In this document: in pieces, positions 10,357-20,441 of the stretch | Numbering within the stretch: the first letter of the stretch is position 1 | Layout of the letters: each line of letters begins with the position of its first letter | NCBI GenBank assembly: GCA_963804005.1 | Contig: CAWDOP010000002.1 | Span: 186,001-250,000, forward strand | Source: JAGXRK01 sp963804005 | Lineage (GTDB): Bacteria; Bacteroidota; Ignavibacteria; Ignavibacteriales; Ignavibacteriaceae | Length of the DNA stretch: 64,000 nucleotides | Direction: 5' to 3' | Translations under genes and position numbers: made by a program | Notes under the pieces: model-generated | Database searches by the model: none | What the model saw: only the letters and a program-made list of their open reading frames with translations | Told to the model about the DNA's origin: nothing

Positions 10357-11475
10357 ATGAGAAATAAAATGAAGAGCGTTCACTTATCATTATTAATACT
10401 TTTTCTTCTGAATACTTTAGCTGTACCGCAGCAGAAAAAAGATGATTCCGGCAGAGCTAATTTCGAAATACTTCCAATTATAAATTATGATTCAGATGTG
10501 GGATTTGGTTATGGAGCGAAAGCATTTTTATATGATTTTTTAGAAATGAATGAAAGCTTTGATCTCATTCTTTATAACAGTACAAAAGGGGAGAGATGGT
10601 ACAGATTGGTTTTTTCTTTCACCGATTTTGAGAAGAGACAGGGAACGGTTTATCCATTCGCATTCGATATTATTTTAGATTATGATAAATACAATAATTA
10701 TAAATACTTTGGTATTGAAAATTATTTTGATTATGACAACGAAGATGAATACGAAATTTATACCAGAGAACAATTTGAACTTACCGGTATGTTTAGCAAA
10801 GGATTTACTAAAAATCTTGTTGCCGAAGCGGGAATCAGTTATAAAATAATTAATAGTTTTAATTTTGATACAAGCGGAGTGCTTGAAAATACTATTTCCC
10901 AATTCAATAATAAAAATATAAATTTTTCATCGTTCCGGATTAATGTAAGGTACGATACGAGAAACAGTTTTATTAATCCTTCAGCCGGATTTGTTGCACA
11001 ACTTGAAACTGAATCCGCTTTTAAAAACAGTATTTCAAATGTTGGATTCTTTAAAGCAGGATTGACTCTTCAAAATTTCACTTTTGTATTCCATCCGAAA
11101 GTTATTGTAGCTTCAAGATTATTGGCGCAGATGATTTTACCAACAAATATTCCATTTCAAATTCAACTACCGATTGGTGGAAACAGGACAATAAGAGGAT
11201 TACAGCAGGACAGATATCTTTCAGCTTCAACTCTTGTTATAAATAACGAAATAAGATTTCCGATTTGGTGGAGATTTGGAGGAATTATCGGACTTGATAT
11301 GGGTATGACCGGAACTACTTCAGATTATGATTTTTATGATGATAAATTATCAGGCTGGATTGTTTCTACTGCAGCCGGATTAAGACTTTATATGGATAAT
11401 TTTATTGTTCGATTCGATGTTGGATTTACAAAAGATAACATAGGCATTTATTTTAATTTCGGGCATACGTTTTAG
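10357..11475 (+). CDS. Omp85/D15-like outer-membrane barrel protein
   Basis: Signal peptide followed by a barrel of about 16 strands with no visible POTRA repeats. Features of the bacterial surface antigen (D15/BamA) family include VRYDTRNSFINPSAGF (the DTRD/NP hallmark), the LPIGGNRTIRGLQQDRY segment resembling the L6 VRGF region, and a C-terminal GHTF ending in Phe. BamA/TamA-type proteins insert or export proteins; POTRA-less members have unknown roles. A second ATG four codons in is also possible. No partner gene is obvious; it is divergent from the dipeptidase. Confidence 0.78.
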   Translation: MRNKMKSVHLSLLILFLLNTLAVPQQKKDDSGRANFEILPIINYDSDVGFGYGAKAFLYDFLEMNESFDLILYNSTKGERWYRLVFSFTDFEKRQGTVYPFAFDIILDYDKYNNYKYFGIENYFDYDNEDEYEIYTREQFELTGMFSKGFTKNLVAEAGISYKIINSFNFDTSGVLENTISQFNNKNINFSSFRINVRYDTRNSFINPSAGFVAQLETESAFKNSISNVGFFKAGLTLQNFTFVFHPKVIVASRLLAQMILPTNIPFQIQLPIGGNRTIRGLQQDRYLSASTLVINNEIRFPIWWRFGGIIGLDMGMTGTTSDYDFYDDKLSGWIVSTAAGLRLYMDNFIVRFDVGFTKDNIGIYFNFGHTF

Positions 11476-11580
11476 AGTTTATGTTCAGGTTCATGTTTAA
11501 GTTTTCTAAATGCAATTGGATTTAAGTAGGAATAAACGCAATTTTCGGGTTAATCAGCATAGCATAATTGTTTACATTCT

Positions 11581-11604
11581 TTTGACAATTTCATGACAAA
11601 TAGT
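11581..11604 (+). promoter_or_regulatory. Shared upstream element (TTTGACAATTTCATGACAAA)
   Basis: The core CAATTTCATGACAA occurs 60-80 nt upstream of the 5'-nucleotidase pseudogene. It recurs almost unchanged upstream of the barrel gene at 14138, with a weaker match upstream of 10357. It may be an operator or the upstream part of a promoter; no matching -7 box is clear. Confidence 0.4.
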
Positions 11605-11663
11605 CCCTTGAATATTTTGAGATTGTAACCAACATTTTCAAAACAAATTTAAAAGGTGATGTC

Positions 11664-13982
11664 ATGAAAAAAATTAACATTTTCATTTCAGTTCTTTTAT
11701 TAACAATTCTTCCGTACACGGTTTTTTCTCAACAAACCGTTACAATTCTGCATCTTAATGACACGCATTCTACTTTAGCTCCACTCGGACCAAGAGATGC
11801 ATTTCTTAATGGAAACACTGGTGGAATTGCCCGCGCTACGTCTATAATCGGTCTGGAAAGAGTAGCAGATCCTAATCTACTATTATTGCATGCCGGTGAT
11901 ATATCAATTGGCGATCTGTTCTTCAATTATGGTTTTCAAGTTCCTGAGTTGACCTGGATGAGTACGATGGGATTTGATGCAATGACGTTAGGTAATCATG
12001 AATTTGATCTAACTCCTGCAGTTTTGCTTGGTTCGTTACAGAACTGTATTTCCGACTCCATCTGATGCTTTTCCTATTCTAGGAGCAAATGTTGATGCAT
12101 CAGCAATTCCTGAGCTTGATGCCTACATAAGTGATTATACTGTTAAAACTATTGGTTTGGTGAAAATCGGAATATTTGGACTACTTACTCCGGCCACTAA
12201 TATTCTTCTCAACCGGCCCCGGTTTTAATTGAAGATGATATTGAGGAGATTATGAATATTGCAGGAACAACATCAAACATTCTTCGTGAAGATGAAGGAT
12301 GTGATGTAGTAATTCTCTTATCTCATCTTGGAAATGAATTCGATATGGCAATAGCATCAATGGTACCCGGAATTGATGTTATAATTGGTGGACACGATCA
12401 TTATAAATACGAAGCACCGTTACCGATTCCAAATCCTGATGGTGGAACTACATTGGTTGCTCAGGCCGGATCGAATTATATGTTTATCGGTAAAATGAAA
12501 TTAGATATTGATACTGAAAGAAATATAACTCTTTCTGATTATGCTCTTATTCCACTAGATGAGAATGTGCCGGAAGAACCGACAGTAAAAGCAATGGTTG
12601 ATGGGATGATTGCTGAAATAGAAACATTTTATGATACTCCTTTCTTTACGCAACCATTTGGCTATTCAAATGCTTTTCACAAAGAAGAAGCAACTGATCT
12701 ATTACGATTAGGTGCTCACGATACACCAATAGGTAATCTTACAGCAGATGCATTTAAAAATTTAACCGGCACTCAGATAGCGATTCATGCCGGAGGATCA
12801 ACTGCTTTGCCGATATGGGAAGGTCCATTCAATCTGGCAGATATTTTTAGAGTTAATGGGTATGGTTTCAACACTGTAAATTCATTGGGATTTCAACTTG
12901 CCACATTTAAGATGACTGGTGAAGCACTTTGGATGGGTTTAGAATTCGGATTAAGCGAAATAGAAAAAAATGATGAATTCTTTATTCAGGTTTCCGGACT
13001 TGAATATAAATATGATGCTACAAAACCAGTAGGTGAAAGAGTTGTATCCGTAACTATAAATGGAAGTATGATTAATCCAAATGCAAAGTATTCAGTCACT
13101 GCAAGTGAATTGGTCTTATCATTACTCGATTATATACAGATACCATATTCTAATCCAAATATTTTAGTAGGTGTCACAGAATTTGAAGCATTAACGGCTC
13201 AAGTAATGGCTTTAAATAATTTTCTGCATCCAAAAGAAATTGGAAGAGTAGTGAATGTTGGAAGTGGTGAAGCAGCAAATCATATAAATATAAACGGGTA
13301 CTTTAATTCCGATGTAGGTTATTATTTGCCTGATTTAACGATAGGCGGACCATTCAGCTTAAATATAAACATTAAAGAAAAATTACCAAATGTATTCCAG
13401 GCAAGAAATGTCCAGATGAAATTTCCTGCAGCAAACTTAGTATTCAACGGATCAGAAGTTGAATATCTTTTAGTTGATCAGAACCAAATAACAATCCGGG
13501 GAAGCGGTACAATAAAAGGATACGGAAACTATGAATATTTAATCACTGCTTACGATGGTGGTGTAATCCCAAACGATGATGAGGTAAAAGTAGCTCTCTG
13601 GAAAAAAAGTAATGAAGAAATAATATATAGCAATCCTTCACTAACTTCATTAAACTAAGGCGCGGTTATAATTCATAAATCATTCTTCGCAAAAGATGGA
13701 GTAGAATCATTACAACCAGAAGTCTATACACTGGAGCAAAATTTTCCAAATCCTTTTAATCCAACCACAAAAATTAGTTTCAGTATTCCTGAAGCAGGAT
13801 TAGTCCAGCTTAAAGTTTACAATTTGCTTGGAGAAGAAGTTGCTACTCTTGCGAATGAAGAAAAATTACCTGGAAGATATGAAATTGTATTCAATGCAAA
13901 TAATCTTTCATCGGGAGTATATCTGTATACAATTAAAGTAGGAAATTTTACTGAAAGTAAGAAGATGATAGTAATAAGATAA
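11664..13982 (+). pseudogene. 5'-nucleotidase/metallophosphatase (UshA-like) with T9SS sorting domain, broken by two frameshifts and one stop
   Basis: Joining three segments restores a secreted UshA-like 5'-nucleotidase. The first (11664 to about 12045) has a signal peptide and metallophosphatase motifs LHLNDTHST, HAGDISIG and GNHEFD. The second (about 12045-12215, +1 frame) reads VFPTPSDAFPILGANVDASAIP. The third (about 12215-13658) returns to the first frame with LIEDDIEEIM, LLSHLGNEFD, IIGGHDHYKY and the C-terminal nucleotidase domain. An in-frame TAA at 13656-13658 separates this from a perfectly preserved sorting domain (QNFPNPFNPTTK to SKKMIVIR) ending at 13982. The second shift lies next to the palindrome AACCGGCCCCGGTT. 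The rest is conserved, so recent decay or base errors are both possible. Confidence 0.85.
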
Positions 13983-14011
13983 TGAGTGTAATTTTAATGA
14001 GCTAATAATTA

Positions 14012-14033
14012 ACCCCGGTTTACAAGCCGGGGT
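14012..14033 (+). terminator. Hairpin after the nucleotidase pseudogene
   Basis: ACCCCGG/CCGGGGT 7-bp stem with an 8-nt loop, GC-rich against an AT-rich background, 30 nt after the last stop. No T tract follows, so terminator function is uncertain. Confidence 0.4.
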
Positions 14034-14067
14034 GCTTAAATGCCAAACTGTATAAAGTCTGATTTCT

Positions 14068-14092
14068 TTTTTGCAATTTCATGACAACTATT
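14068..14092 (+). promoter_or_regulatory. Second copy of the CAATTTCATGACAA upstream element
   Basis: TTTTTGCAATTTCATGACAA lies about 50-70 nt upstream of the barrel gene at 14138 and matches the element at 11581 over its core. Two unrelated downstream coding sequences sharing it argues for a regulatory site. Confidence 0.4.
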
Positions 14093-14137
14093 AGTATTAA
14101 AAATTTGAAATTCTATTAGAGACTTTAGGAGGTTATG

Positions 14138-14749
14138 ATGAAAACTAAAATTGTATTTATTTCCCTGATTCTGTTTATACTTAACGGTTATGCTCAGGTA
14201 AGAGAAGTAGGCGTTAGACAATACTATAAGCAAGGAGATATCGAGTTAAGTTTCTTTTCAAATTTAGGCAAGGTAATAAGAACCGTTACTGCATATAACT
14301 ATAGGAATGAAGAATACACTTATGAAGATGATTATTTGCATTTTTTCATAGGTGCAACTGTAGGATACTATATCATAGACGGACTCTCTATTGAACCGGA
14401 AGTGGACTTTATTACTATTATTGGATCAGATCCTTCGTATACCATAATCGGAAATTTATGTTATACAGTCTTTAGTTCTTTAGAAAACAATTACTTCTAT
14501 GTAAAACTAGGATACGGCTGGGGAGCTGCGGGAAATTATTATTATGAGGCTGATAATAGTGGCTATAGAATTATTAATAGTGCTATTGGGTTCAAAGCAA
14601 GAATTTCGTCCAGTTTTACATATAGGTTGGAATTAAATTATAGAAATATGAGTAAAGAATATTCTGCTAAAGATGAATATTATGATTATAGCGAGTCAAT
14701 TTATGGTAATTCTATTTCTATATCAGCAGGAATAAATTTTCTTTTTTAA
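14138..14749 (+). CDS. Small outer-membrane beta-barrel protein, function unknown
   Basis: About 203 residues: signal peptide (KIVFISLILFILNGYAQ), then alternating polar/aromatic strands (VGYYIIDGLSIEPEVDF, YVKLGYGWGAAG, YRLELNYRN) ending in the barrel-type terminus SAGINFLF. It resembles OmpW/Opa-like eight-strand porin-fold proteins. A consensus AGGAGG at 14127-14132 favours the second of two tandem ATGs. It stands 15 nt before a lipoprotein gene and probably shares a transcript with the next two genes. No specific role can be assigned. Confidence 0.72.
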   Translation: MKTKIVFISLILFILNGYAQVREVGVRQYYKQGDIELSFFSNLGKVIRTVTAYNYRNEEYTYEDDYLHFFIGATVGYYIIDGLSIEPEVDFITIIGSDPSYTIIGNLCYTVFSSLENNYFYVKLGYGWGAAGNYYYEADNSGYRIINSAIGFKARISSSFTYRLELNYRNMSKEYSAKDEYYDYSESIYGNSISISAGINFLF

Positions 14750-14764
14750 GGGAGACGATTAAAG

Positions 14765-16345
14765 ATGAAGACTATATTATATGTACCAAATAAGTTTTTA
14801 GAAAAAATATTAATTTCACTTATAATCTTAAGTTTGATTTTTCTACCTGGCTGCTCTGCAAACAGAATAGAAAGAGTAACCCATACAGCAGAGAAAGTTG
14901 GATCGATACCACCTTCTAAGGAATATTCTTACATAAAGCTGCACATGAAAAATGGGGAGGTTTATTTATTCAATGACTGGAGCCTTAATAAAGACGAAAA
15001 TATGATATTAGGCAATGGCAACCATTTCGATATTAACAGACAACAAATCGCAGAAGGTCAATTTACTATTCCAGTAAATGATATTGTTTTAGCTGAAACT
15101 AATAAGATTAGTGGCTCAAGTTCTGGGGGGATTTTAGCTGGACTTTCAATGATCACTGGAATTTTTACAATAATTTGTATTGCAGATCCAAAAGCTTGTT
15201 TCGGTTCGTGTCCTACTTTTTATGTGCATGATGGAAATGATTATGTAGTTAAATCCGAAGGTTTCTCATCTTCGATTTCTCCGGCTCTCGAAGAGAGAGA
15301 TATTGACGTACTGTATAATGTTAAAACTGAAAGTGAAAATTTTGAAATACAGTTAAGAAACGAAGCTTATGAAACTCATGTGATACGATCAGCCAACATA
15401 CTTGCAGTTCCAAAACTTAAAAACGGAAAGACTTTTATAACACCGGAAGGGATATACTATCAAGTAAGTAATTTAACTGAAGCATCTCAAGTAATTGCTG
15501 AAGAAGGTGATTGCTCGGAGAAATTATGTTCTTTTGATGGTATCGAAAGATTTAGTCCGGCGGATTCAAACAATCTGGCTGAAAAAGAAGAAATTGAAAT
15601 TTCCTTTTATGATTTTAAAAAAGGAAACAAAGGACTTGTAATAGCTTCCAGGCAAACTTTACTAACTACATTCTTATTTTATCAAACCCTCGCCTATATG
15701 GGAACTTCTGCAGGTTACTGGTTTGCAAATCTGGAGCGAAATAGTGATACATTCAAAGAGTTATTAGATAATCCGCGAAAAGAAATGGGTGGAATTGAAG
15801 TTTTTATTCAAAATGAAAATAGTGAATATGTAAAAATAGACGAACTCAGTGAACATGGTCCTATCGCTACAGATATAAAAATTGTGCCGCTTAGATATCA
15901 AACAGAGAATACTTCATTAACAGTAAAACTGAGAATGACAAAAGGTCTTTGGAGAATTGATTATGTAGCATTAGCTGATTTAGGAAATGAAGTTCAAGCC
16001 GTTAAAATTGAACCTGAAAGTTCATTTCCAGAGTTTTCAGATGGAAGCAGAGTGACTTCACTTCTTAGGAATCCTGATTCGGTATTACTTACTCTCCCGG
16101 GTGATAGATATTTTCTTAATTATAAATTACCAGAAAATTATAATGATTATGAATTGTTTTTAGAAAGTCAGGGTTACTATCTTGAATGGATAAGAGGTGA
16201 ATGGCTTGCAGAAGAAAATCAGGATAAAGTATACCAGATGTTTTTTAATCCAAAACAATACTATAAAGATCTTGCACCGCAGTTCAAGGAAATTGAAGCT
16301 GAGATGGAAGAAACTTTTTGGAGTAGTAAATATGTGTTACCATAA
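14765..16345 (+). CDS. Large lipoprotein of unknown function
   Basis: N terminus with a lipobox (IFLPGCSANR, lipidation at about Cys30). The protein continues with a small soluble domain that reads like a KNGEVYLFNDW membrane-sensor-type strand, then a hydrophobic stretch (SSGGILAGLSMITGIFTIICIADPKACFGSC), then a long mixed domain containing SCPTFYVHDGNDYVVKSEGF. I do not recognise a named family with certainty. GGAG lies about 10 nt before the start. The downstream lipoprotein overlaps its 3' end by 14 nt, so the two are translationally coupled and likely act together at the periplasmic face of a membrane. Confidence 0.7.
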   Translation: MKTILYVPNKFLEKILISLIILSLIFLPGCSANRIERVTHTAEKVGSIPPSKEYSYIKLHMKNGEVYLFNDWSLNKDENMILGNGNHFDINRQQIAEGQFTIPVNDIVLAETNKISGSSSGGILAGLSMITGIFTIICIADPKACFGSCPTFYVHDGNDYVVKSEGFSSSISPALEERDIDVLYNVKTESENFEIQLRNEAYETHVIRSANILAVPKLKNGKTFITPEGIYYQVSNLTEASQVIAEEGDCSEKLCSFDGIERFSPADSNNLAEKEEIEISFYDFKKGNKGLVIASRQTLLTTFLFYQTLAYMGTSAGYWFANLERNSDTFKELLDNPRKEMGGIEVFIQNENSEYVKIDELSEHGPIATDIKIVPLRYQTENTSLTVKLRMTKGLWRIDYVALADLGNEVQAVKIEPESSFPEFSDGSRVTSLLRNPDSVLLTLPGDRYFLNYKLPENYNDYELFLESQGYYLEWIRGEWLAEENQDKVYQMFFNPKQYYKDLAPQFKEIEAEMEETFWSSKYVLP

Positions 16346-16889
16346 TAAAGTTATTAAACTAACCTGTTTTTTCTCATTCTTATTTATAACCGGTTGTGCA
16401 ACTACTTATGCACCTACTGATTGGCTGCCTGATACAAAAGATGTTGCTAGTGAAACTTACGGAGGCTGGATAACGGTTACTGCGTTAAGTGCTAATGAAA
16501 AAGTATTTGAATATAGTGGTGAATTTATTGCCGTAAATGACAATAATGTTTATTTGCTTTATGATTCAGTCTATATCCTTTCTAAAACTGATATTCAAAA
16601 ATCTGTTCTCGAAATAGATGAAAAAAATTCAATTGGATTTGGATTTTGGGCATTAGGTGGGACTTTGTCCACAATATCAAATGGGAAATTTTTAATTATC
16701 ACAGCTCCACTCTGGTTATTGGTAGGTATACCAGCAGCCGCTGGAGAATCGTTCAGAGATTATTATGAATCAGAGTATCCAGATTCTCTTTACTGGGAGA
16801 GGGTATCTAAGTTTGCGCGGTTCCCGCAAGGTCTTCCCGATGGAGTGCATTATAATGATCTTAAAGCTAAAGTAATTCTGAAGAATTAA
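16332..16889 (+). CDS. Small lipoprotein coupled to the upstream lipoprotein
   Basis: The ATG at 16332 is preferred over an open frame starting 135 nt upstream. It has GGAG at 16320-16323 and directly yields a lipoprotein signal (FFSFLFITGCATTYAP, lipidation near Cys22). The mature part starts with ATTYAPTDWLP, has a beta-rich segment (YSGEFIAVNDNNVYLLYDSVYI) and a hydrophobic stretch (WLLVGIPAAAG). It overlaps the preceding gene by 14 nt. No family was recognised. Together with the barrel at 14138 it forms a three-gene envelope set. Confidence 0.68.
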   Translation: MCYHNKVIKLTCFFSFLFITGCATTYAPTDWLPDTKDVASETYGGWITVTALSANEKVFEYSGEFIAVNDNNVYLLYDSVYILSKTDIQKSVLEIDEKNSIGFGFWALGGTLSTISNGKFLIITAPLWLLVGIPAAAGESFRDYYESEYPDSLYWERVSKFARFPQGLPDGVHYNDLKAKVILKN

Positions 16890-17262
16890 AATTATTTGGC
16901 AATAAAATAAGAAATAGATTATGAAATTGAATAAGAAATATGATCTTGTATAATACTTGTTCAATTGAGCACGTAGTCGAAAACATTTTTTAGCTAGTAA
17001 TTACTACGCAATTTAAAATACTCAATTCTTTATAATTGTTTTTATTTCTATTCCAACGTTAACATCAATCAGATCACTTCAGATTATTCCAATCTTCAGA
17101 TATAAATCTTGTAGTCCAGTTGATAATTATTAAATAATTATGCAGATTTATACATAAATCTAAAAGATTTTATCATTCCTTTTCTATAATTGATTAGAAT
17201 TTCAAAATAATTGCTTTATTTCCACTGGTGAGTTTATTTAATTCATTATCTTTATTTGTGAA
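16890..17262. other. Intergenic region, no gene seen
   Basis: AT-rich stretch of 373 bp with no open frame of note on either strand. A short TTGAGC...GTAGTCGAAA string near 16965 resembles the short palindromic repeats described elsewhere in the window. The promoter of the sensor kinase should lie at its right end, but no clear box was identified. Confidence 0.5.
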
Positions 17263-19698
17263 GTGGAAAATTCTAAAAAAATAAAATTATTCTTACTAGG
17301 CGATTTGCTCTTCTTTGCTTTGTGCTGTTTTGGCATCTATTTCATATCAGTTAAAGCTTCTCTTCCATTTGATGTCATTTCATACCAAGATCAATTTAAA
17401 ATTATTAATGGTGCTGCGTATAAAATTCCCGATAACAGTGAGTTGCTTTCAATTGAAAATTATTTAATCGATTCCCGGGAACAAATTGAATTTCTTTTGG
17501 ACGGTAAAAATATTAGAGATACTATCACTGTAACCTACTCATCACAGGAAGTAAGGGGAGCAGTGAAAATTCAACTTACTAATTTTTATAATCCTTTTTA
17601 TATAATTTCTGCTGCATTAACGGGATTAGTATTTTTTGTACTTGGTATTTTTGTGTTGATAAAATGCAGAGCTAACAAAGTTGCTGCACTTTTTCACTGG
17701 ATTGCGATTTCTGTTGCAGGAATAATAATGCTATCCTGGGGGAAGTATGCCGATACTTTTTTTGAAGCCGGTTACTTAACACGCATTTTATTTCATCTTG
17801 TTTACTTAATGGCTCCGGCAATGTTTATTCACTTTGCATTAATATTTCCCAGTGATAAATATGTTCGGCGGAAAAATTTCATTTTATCTGTATATGTTCT
17901 CTCACTTCTACTCAGTGTTCTTGTTAATATATTTTTCATATATGCGGCTTTTAATCCAACTATCAATAATATATCGTCTTATCTAGCCGGTTTTAATTTT
18001 CTCAGGATATTTATAATTAGTTGTGTACTTATGAGCGTAGGCATATTTATTCATTCTTACTTCTCTGAGAAAGGTTCAACTGAGAAAAAGAAACTCAAAT
18101 GGATTCTGTTAGGATTTATTCTCGGACCGATTAGTTTTATACTTTTCTGGGTTATTCCGCAATTAATTACTTCACATGGTTTAGTTCCTGAAGAAATAAT
18201 AATACTTTTAAATAATGCTGTTCCTGTCACATTTGCAATTGCAATCGTAAAGTATCATCTTCTGGATATAGACTACATTCTAAACAGGAGTATGGTTTAT
18301 TCAATTTTGATTTTTATTCTGGTTATAATTTATACAGGACTAATTTTATCGTTTGTGGCTGTATTTAACATTTCTGAAAATACATCCACTTCTGTTTTAT
18401 CAGCCCTTACAGTTGCATTTATGTTTTTGCCAATAAAACAACGTGTGCAGAAATTTGTTGATAAGAAATTTTTTAGAATAAATTATGATTACAAGCAAGC
18501 AGCAAATAAATTTCTCAGTTCAGTAAAGAATTATAACGACATTCGTTCTCTTGAAAATCTACTTGTTGAGGAAATTGATAATATAATTCCGGTTGAACGA
18601 ATTGGTTTCTTCGAAGGATCAAAAAATGAAAAATCAATAAAGATGACCGCTGAGAATAATCTTAGTGGCATTATTAAAAGATCAATTTATGTGAATCCTC
18701 AAAAGATTGAAAACATTTCTTCTGTGATTTCAGCTTGTCCGGATAAAATTGAACGAGAAGTTGATGCATCCTTCAGCACTGCAGATATTCTTAAGAGATA
18801 TGGATTATGTTTATTGATTCCTGTAATCTCAGGCAGGTTTAATTTTTATGGCTTTCTAGCTCTTGGGAAAAAACGTTCTGATCTGCGATTCAGTGTTGAA
18901 GATATTGAATTACTCAAAAGTATTTCAATTGCTGCGGCTTCTACAATAGAGCGCATTAAATTGCAGGAGCAATTAATAAAGGAAAGACTGGCTGCTGAAA
19001 AATTGGAGGAACTAAATAAACAGAAATCTTTGTATGTGTCATCAATATCACACGATCTTAGAATGCCTTTAACCTCAATTAAATTATTTACGGAATTAAT
19101 TCTTGAAAATGATAAAACACTTAATGATAAGGTAAAGAATCAACTTAATATTATTGAAGGTGAAACTGATAGATTAACAAGATTAGTTAATAACATACTT
19201 GATGTATCAAGAATAGAAAAAGGAACCAAGGAATATCATTTTAGGAAGATTAATGTTAATAGTATTCTACGGAAATTGTTAGCACTGCATGAAAAACATA
19301 TTCAGGATGAAGGATTTTATTTAGTATGCAAATATGGGGAAATAAATGAATCCATACTTGGTGATGAAGATGCATTAATGCAAGCAATTGAAAACATATT
19401 AAATAATTCTATTCGATATTCTGATAAAACCAAATCCATTTATATCCAGACTTTTCGTAAAGATGATCATGCTTGTATCACTATGAAAGATAAAGGTATT
19501 GGAATTCAGGAAAATAATTTGAAAAAAATTTTTGATCCTTATTTCAGACATAAAAATGATAAAGAGGGCATAGGCTTAGGTCTTTATATAGTAAAGCATA
19601 TTATAGATTCTCATGACGGCTTAATAGATATTGATAGTAAAATTGGTGCTGGAACTGCTATTACTTTTAAATTTCCAATAATACAATTAAATAAATGA
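17263..19698 (+). CDS. Membrane sensor histidine kinase with GAF-like domain
   Basis: 811 residues from a GTG start. One N-terminal transmembrane helix, an extracytoplasmic segment (about 30-105, PDZ-like in feel), seven to eight further helices (about 110-380), a GAF-like sensory domain (about 410-560), a HisKA domain with phospho-acceptor H597 (SSISHDLRMPLTS), and an HATPase domain with N box (ENILNNSIRYS), G1 (DKGIGI) and G2 (GIGLGLYIV). It should autophosphorylate and pass the phosphate to the OmpR-type regulator encoded 7 nt downstream. The signal is unknown. The start is weakly supported, since no good ribosome site is visible. Confidence 0.9.
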   Translation: MENSKKIKLFLLGDLLFFALCCFGIYFISVKASLPFDVISYQDQFKIINGAAYKIPDNSELLSIENYLIDSREQIEFLLDGKNIRDTITVTYSSQEVRGAVKIQLTNFYNPFYIISAALTGLVFFVLGIFVLIKCRANKVAALFHWIAISVAGIIMLSWGKYADTFFEAGYLTRILFHLVYLMAPAMFIHFALIFPSDKYVRRKNFILSVYVLSLLLSVLVNIFFIYAAFNPTINNISSYLAGFNFLRIFIISCVLMSVGIFIHSYFSEKGSTEKKKLKWILLGFILGPISFILFWVIPQLITSHGLVPEEIIILLNNAVPVTFAIAIVKYHLLDIDYILNRSMVYSILIFILVIIYTGLILSFVAVFNISENTSTSVLSALTVAFMFLPIKQRVQKFVDKKFFRINYDYKQAANKFLSSVKNYNDIRSLENLLVEEIDNIIPVERIGFFEGSKNEKSIKMTAENNLSGIIKRSIYVNPQKIENISSVISACPDKIEREVDASFSTADILKRYGLCLLIPVISGRFNFYGFLALGKKRSDLRFSVEDIELLKSISIAAASTIERIKLQEQLIKERLAAEKLEELNKQKSLYVSSISHDLRMPLTSIKLFTELILENDKTLNDKVKNQLNIIEGETDRLTRLVNNILDVSRIEKGTKEYHFRKINVNSILRKLLALHEKHIQDEGFYLVCKYGEINESILGDEDALMQAIENILNNSIRYSDKTKSIYIQTFRKDDHACITMKDKGIGIQENNLKKIFDPYFRHKNDKEGIGLGLYIVKHIIDSHDGLIDIDSKIGAGTAITFKFPIIQLNK

Positions 19699-19705
19699 GG
19701 GCAAC

Positions 19706-20389
19706 ATGAAAAAAGTATTAGTTATTGAAGATGATAAATCAACAAGAGCAGGAATAATAGAAACATTGCAGATTGAACAGTACATCTGTGATGAAGCTGA
19801 TGAAGGACAGATAGGCTTTGAGATGGCTCTTAAAGGAAATTACAGTTTGATTCTTTTGGATCTAATGCTTCCTTTAAAAAGCGGGATAGATATATGTAAA
19901 GATTTAAGAAATAAAGATATAATGACTCCAATTATAATGCTTACCGGCAAGAAAGAGGAAATTGATAAAATAGTTGGACTTGAGTTGGGTGCTGATGATT
20001 ATATAACAAAACCGTTTAGCATAAGAGAATTGCTTGCAAGAATAAAAGCAGTTTTGAGACGTTCTGATTTTGATAATGTAAAAAAGAATGAAATTGAATT
20101 CGGTGATATCAAAATCAACTTTAAAAAACAGGAGTTGTATAAATCAGAAGAGGAAAAGAAACTCTCTACTACCGAATTTAAAGTTTTACATTATTTAATA
20201 GAACACGAGGGCGAGGTTATTTCAAGGAATCAGCTTCTTGACGAAGTATGGGGATATGATGCTTTTCCAACAACTAGAACTGTAGATAATTATATTCTCT
20301 CGTTACGCAAAAAAATTGAAGATAATCCTACAGATCCTGTTTATCTTTTAACAGTCCATAAAGCCGGATACAAATTTATAAAGAATTGA
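19706..20389 (+). CDS. OmpR/PhoB-family response regulator
   Basis: 227 residues. Receiver domain with acidic pair (EDD near residues 8-10), phospho-acceptor D52 (LLDLMLP) and K102 (ITKPFS), then a winged-helix DNA-binding domain (LSTTEFKVLHYLIEHEGEVISR, then RTVDNYILSLRKKIE). It follows the sensor kinase by 7 nt with a GAGGG ribosome site, so the two form a two-component system. Direct targets are not visible. Confidence 0.95.
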   Translation: MKKVLVIEDDKSTRAGIIETLQIEQYICDEADEGQIGFEMALKGNYSLILLDLMLPLKSGIDICKDLRNKDIMTPIIMLTGKKEEIDKIVGLELGADDYITKPFSIRELLARIKAVLRRSDFDNVKKNEIEFGDIKINFKKQELYKSEEEKKLSTTEFKVLHYLIEHEGEVISRNQLLDEVWGYDAFPTTRTVDNYILSLRKKIEDNPTDPVYLLTVHKAGYKFIKN

Positions 20390-20441
20390 AACCTAAAGAT
20401 TCTAAAATATTGATTTGCTTTAAAAAATAAATCAAATATTT

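Noticed and set aside
11664..13982. Programmed frameshifting or stop readthrough
   Set aside because: No slippery heptamer or conserved downstream structure was seen at the shift points; decay or base error is simpler.
16197..16331. N-terminal extension of the second lipoprotein
   Set aside because: It runs inside the preceding gene and would bury the lipobox; the start at 16332 has a proper ribosome site.
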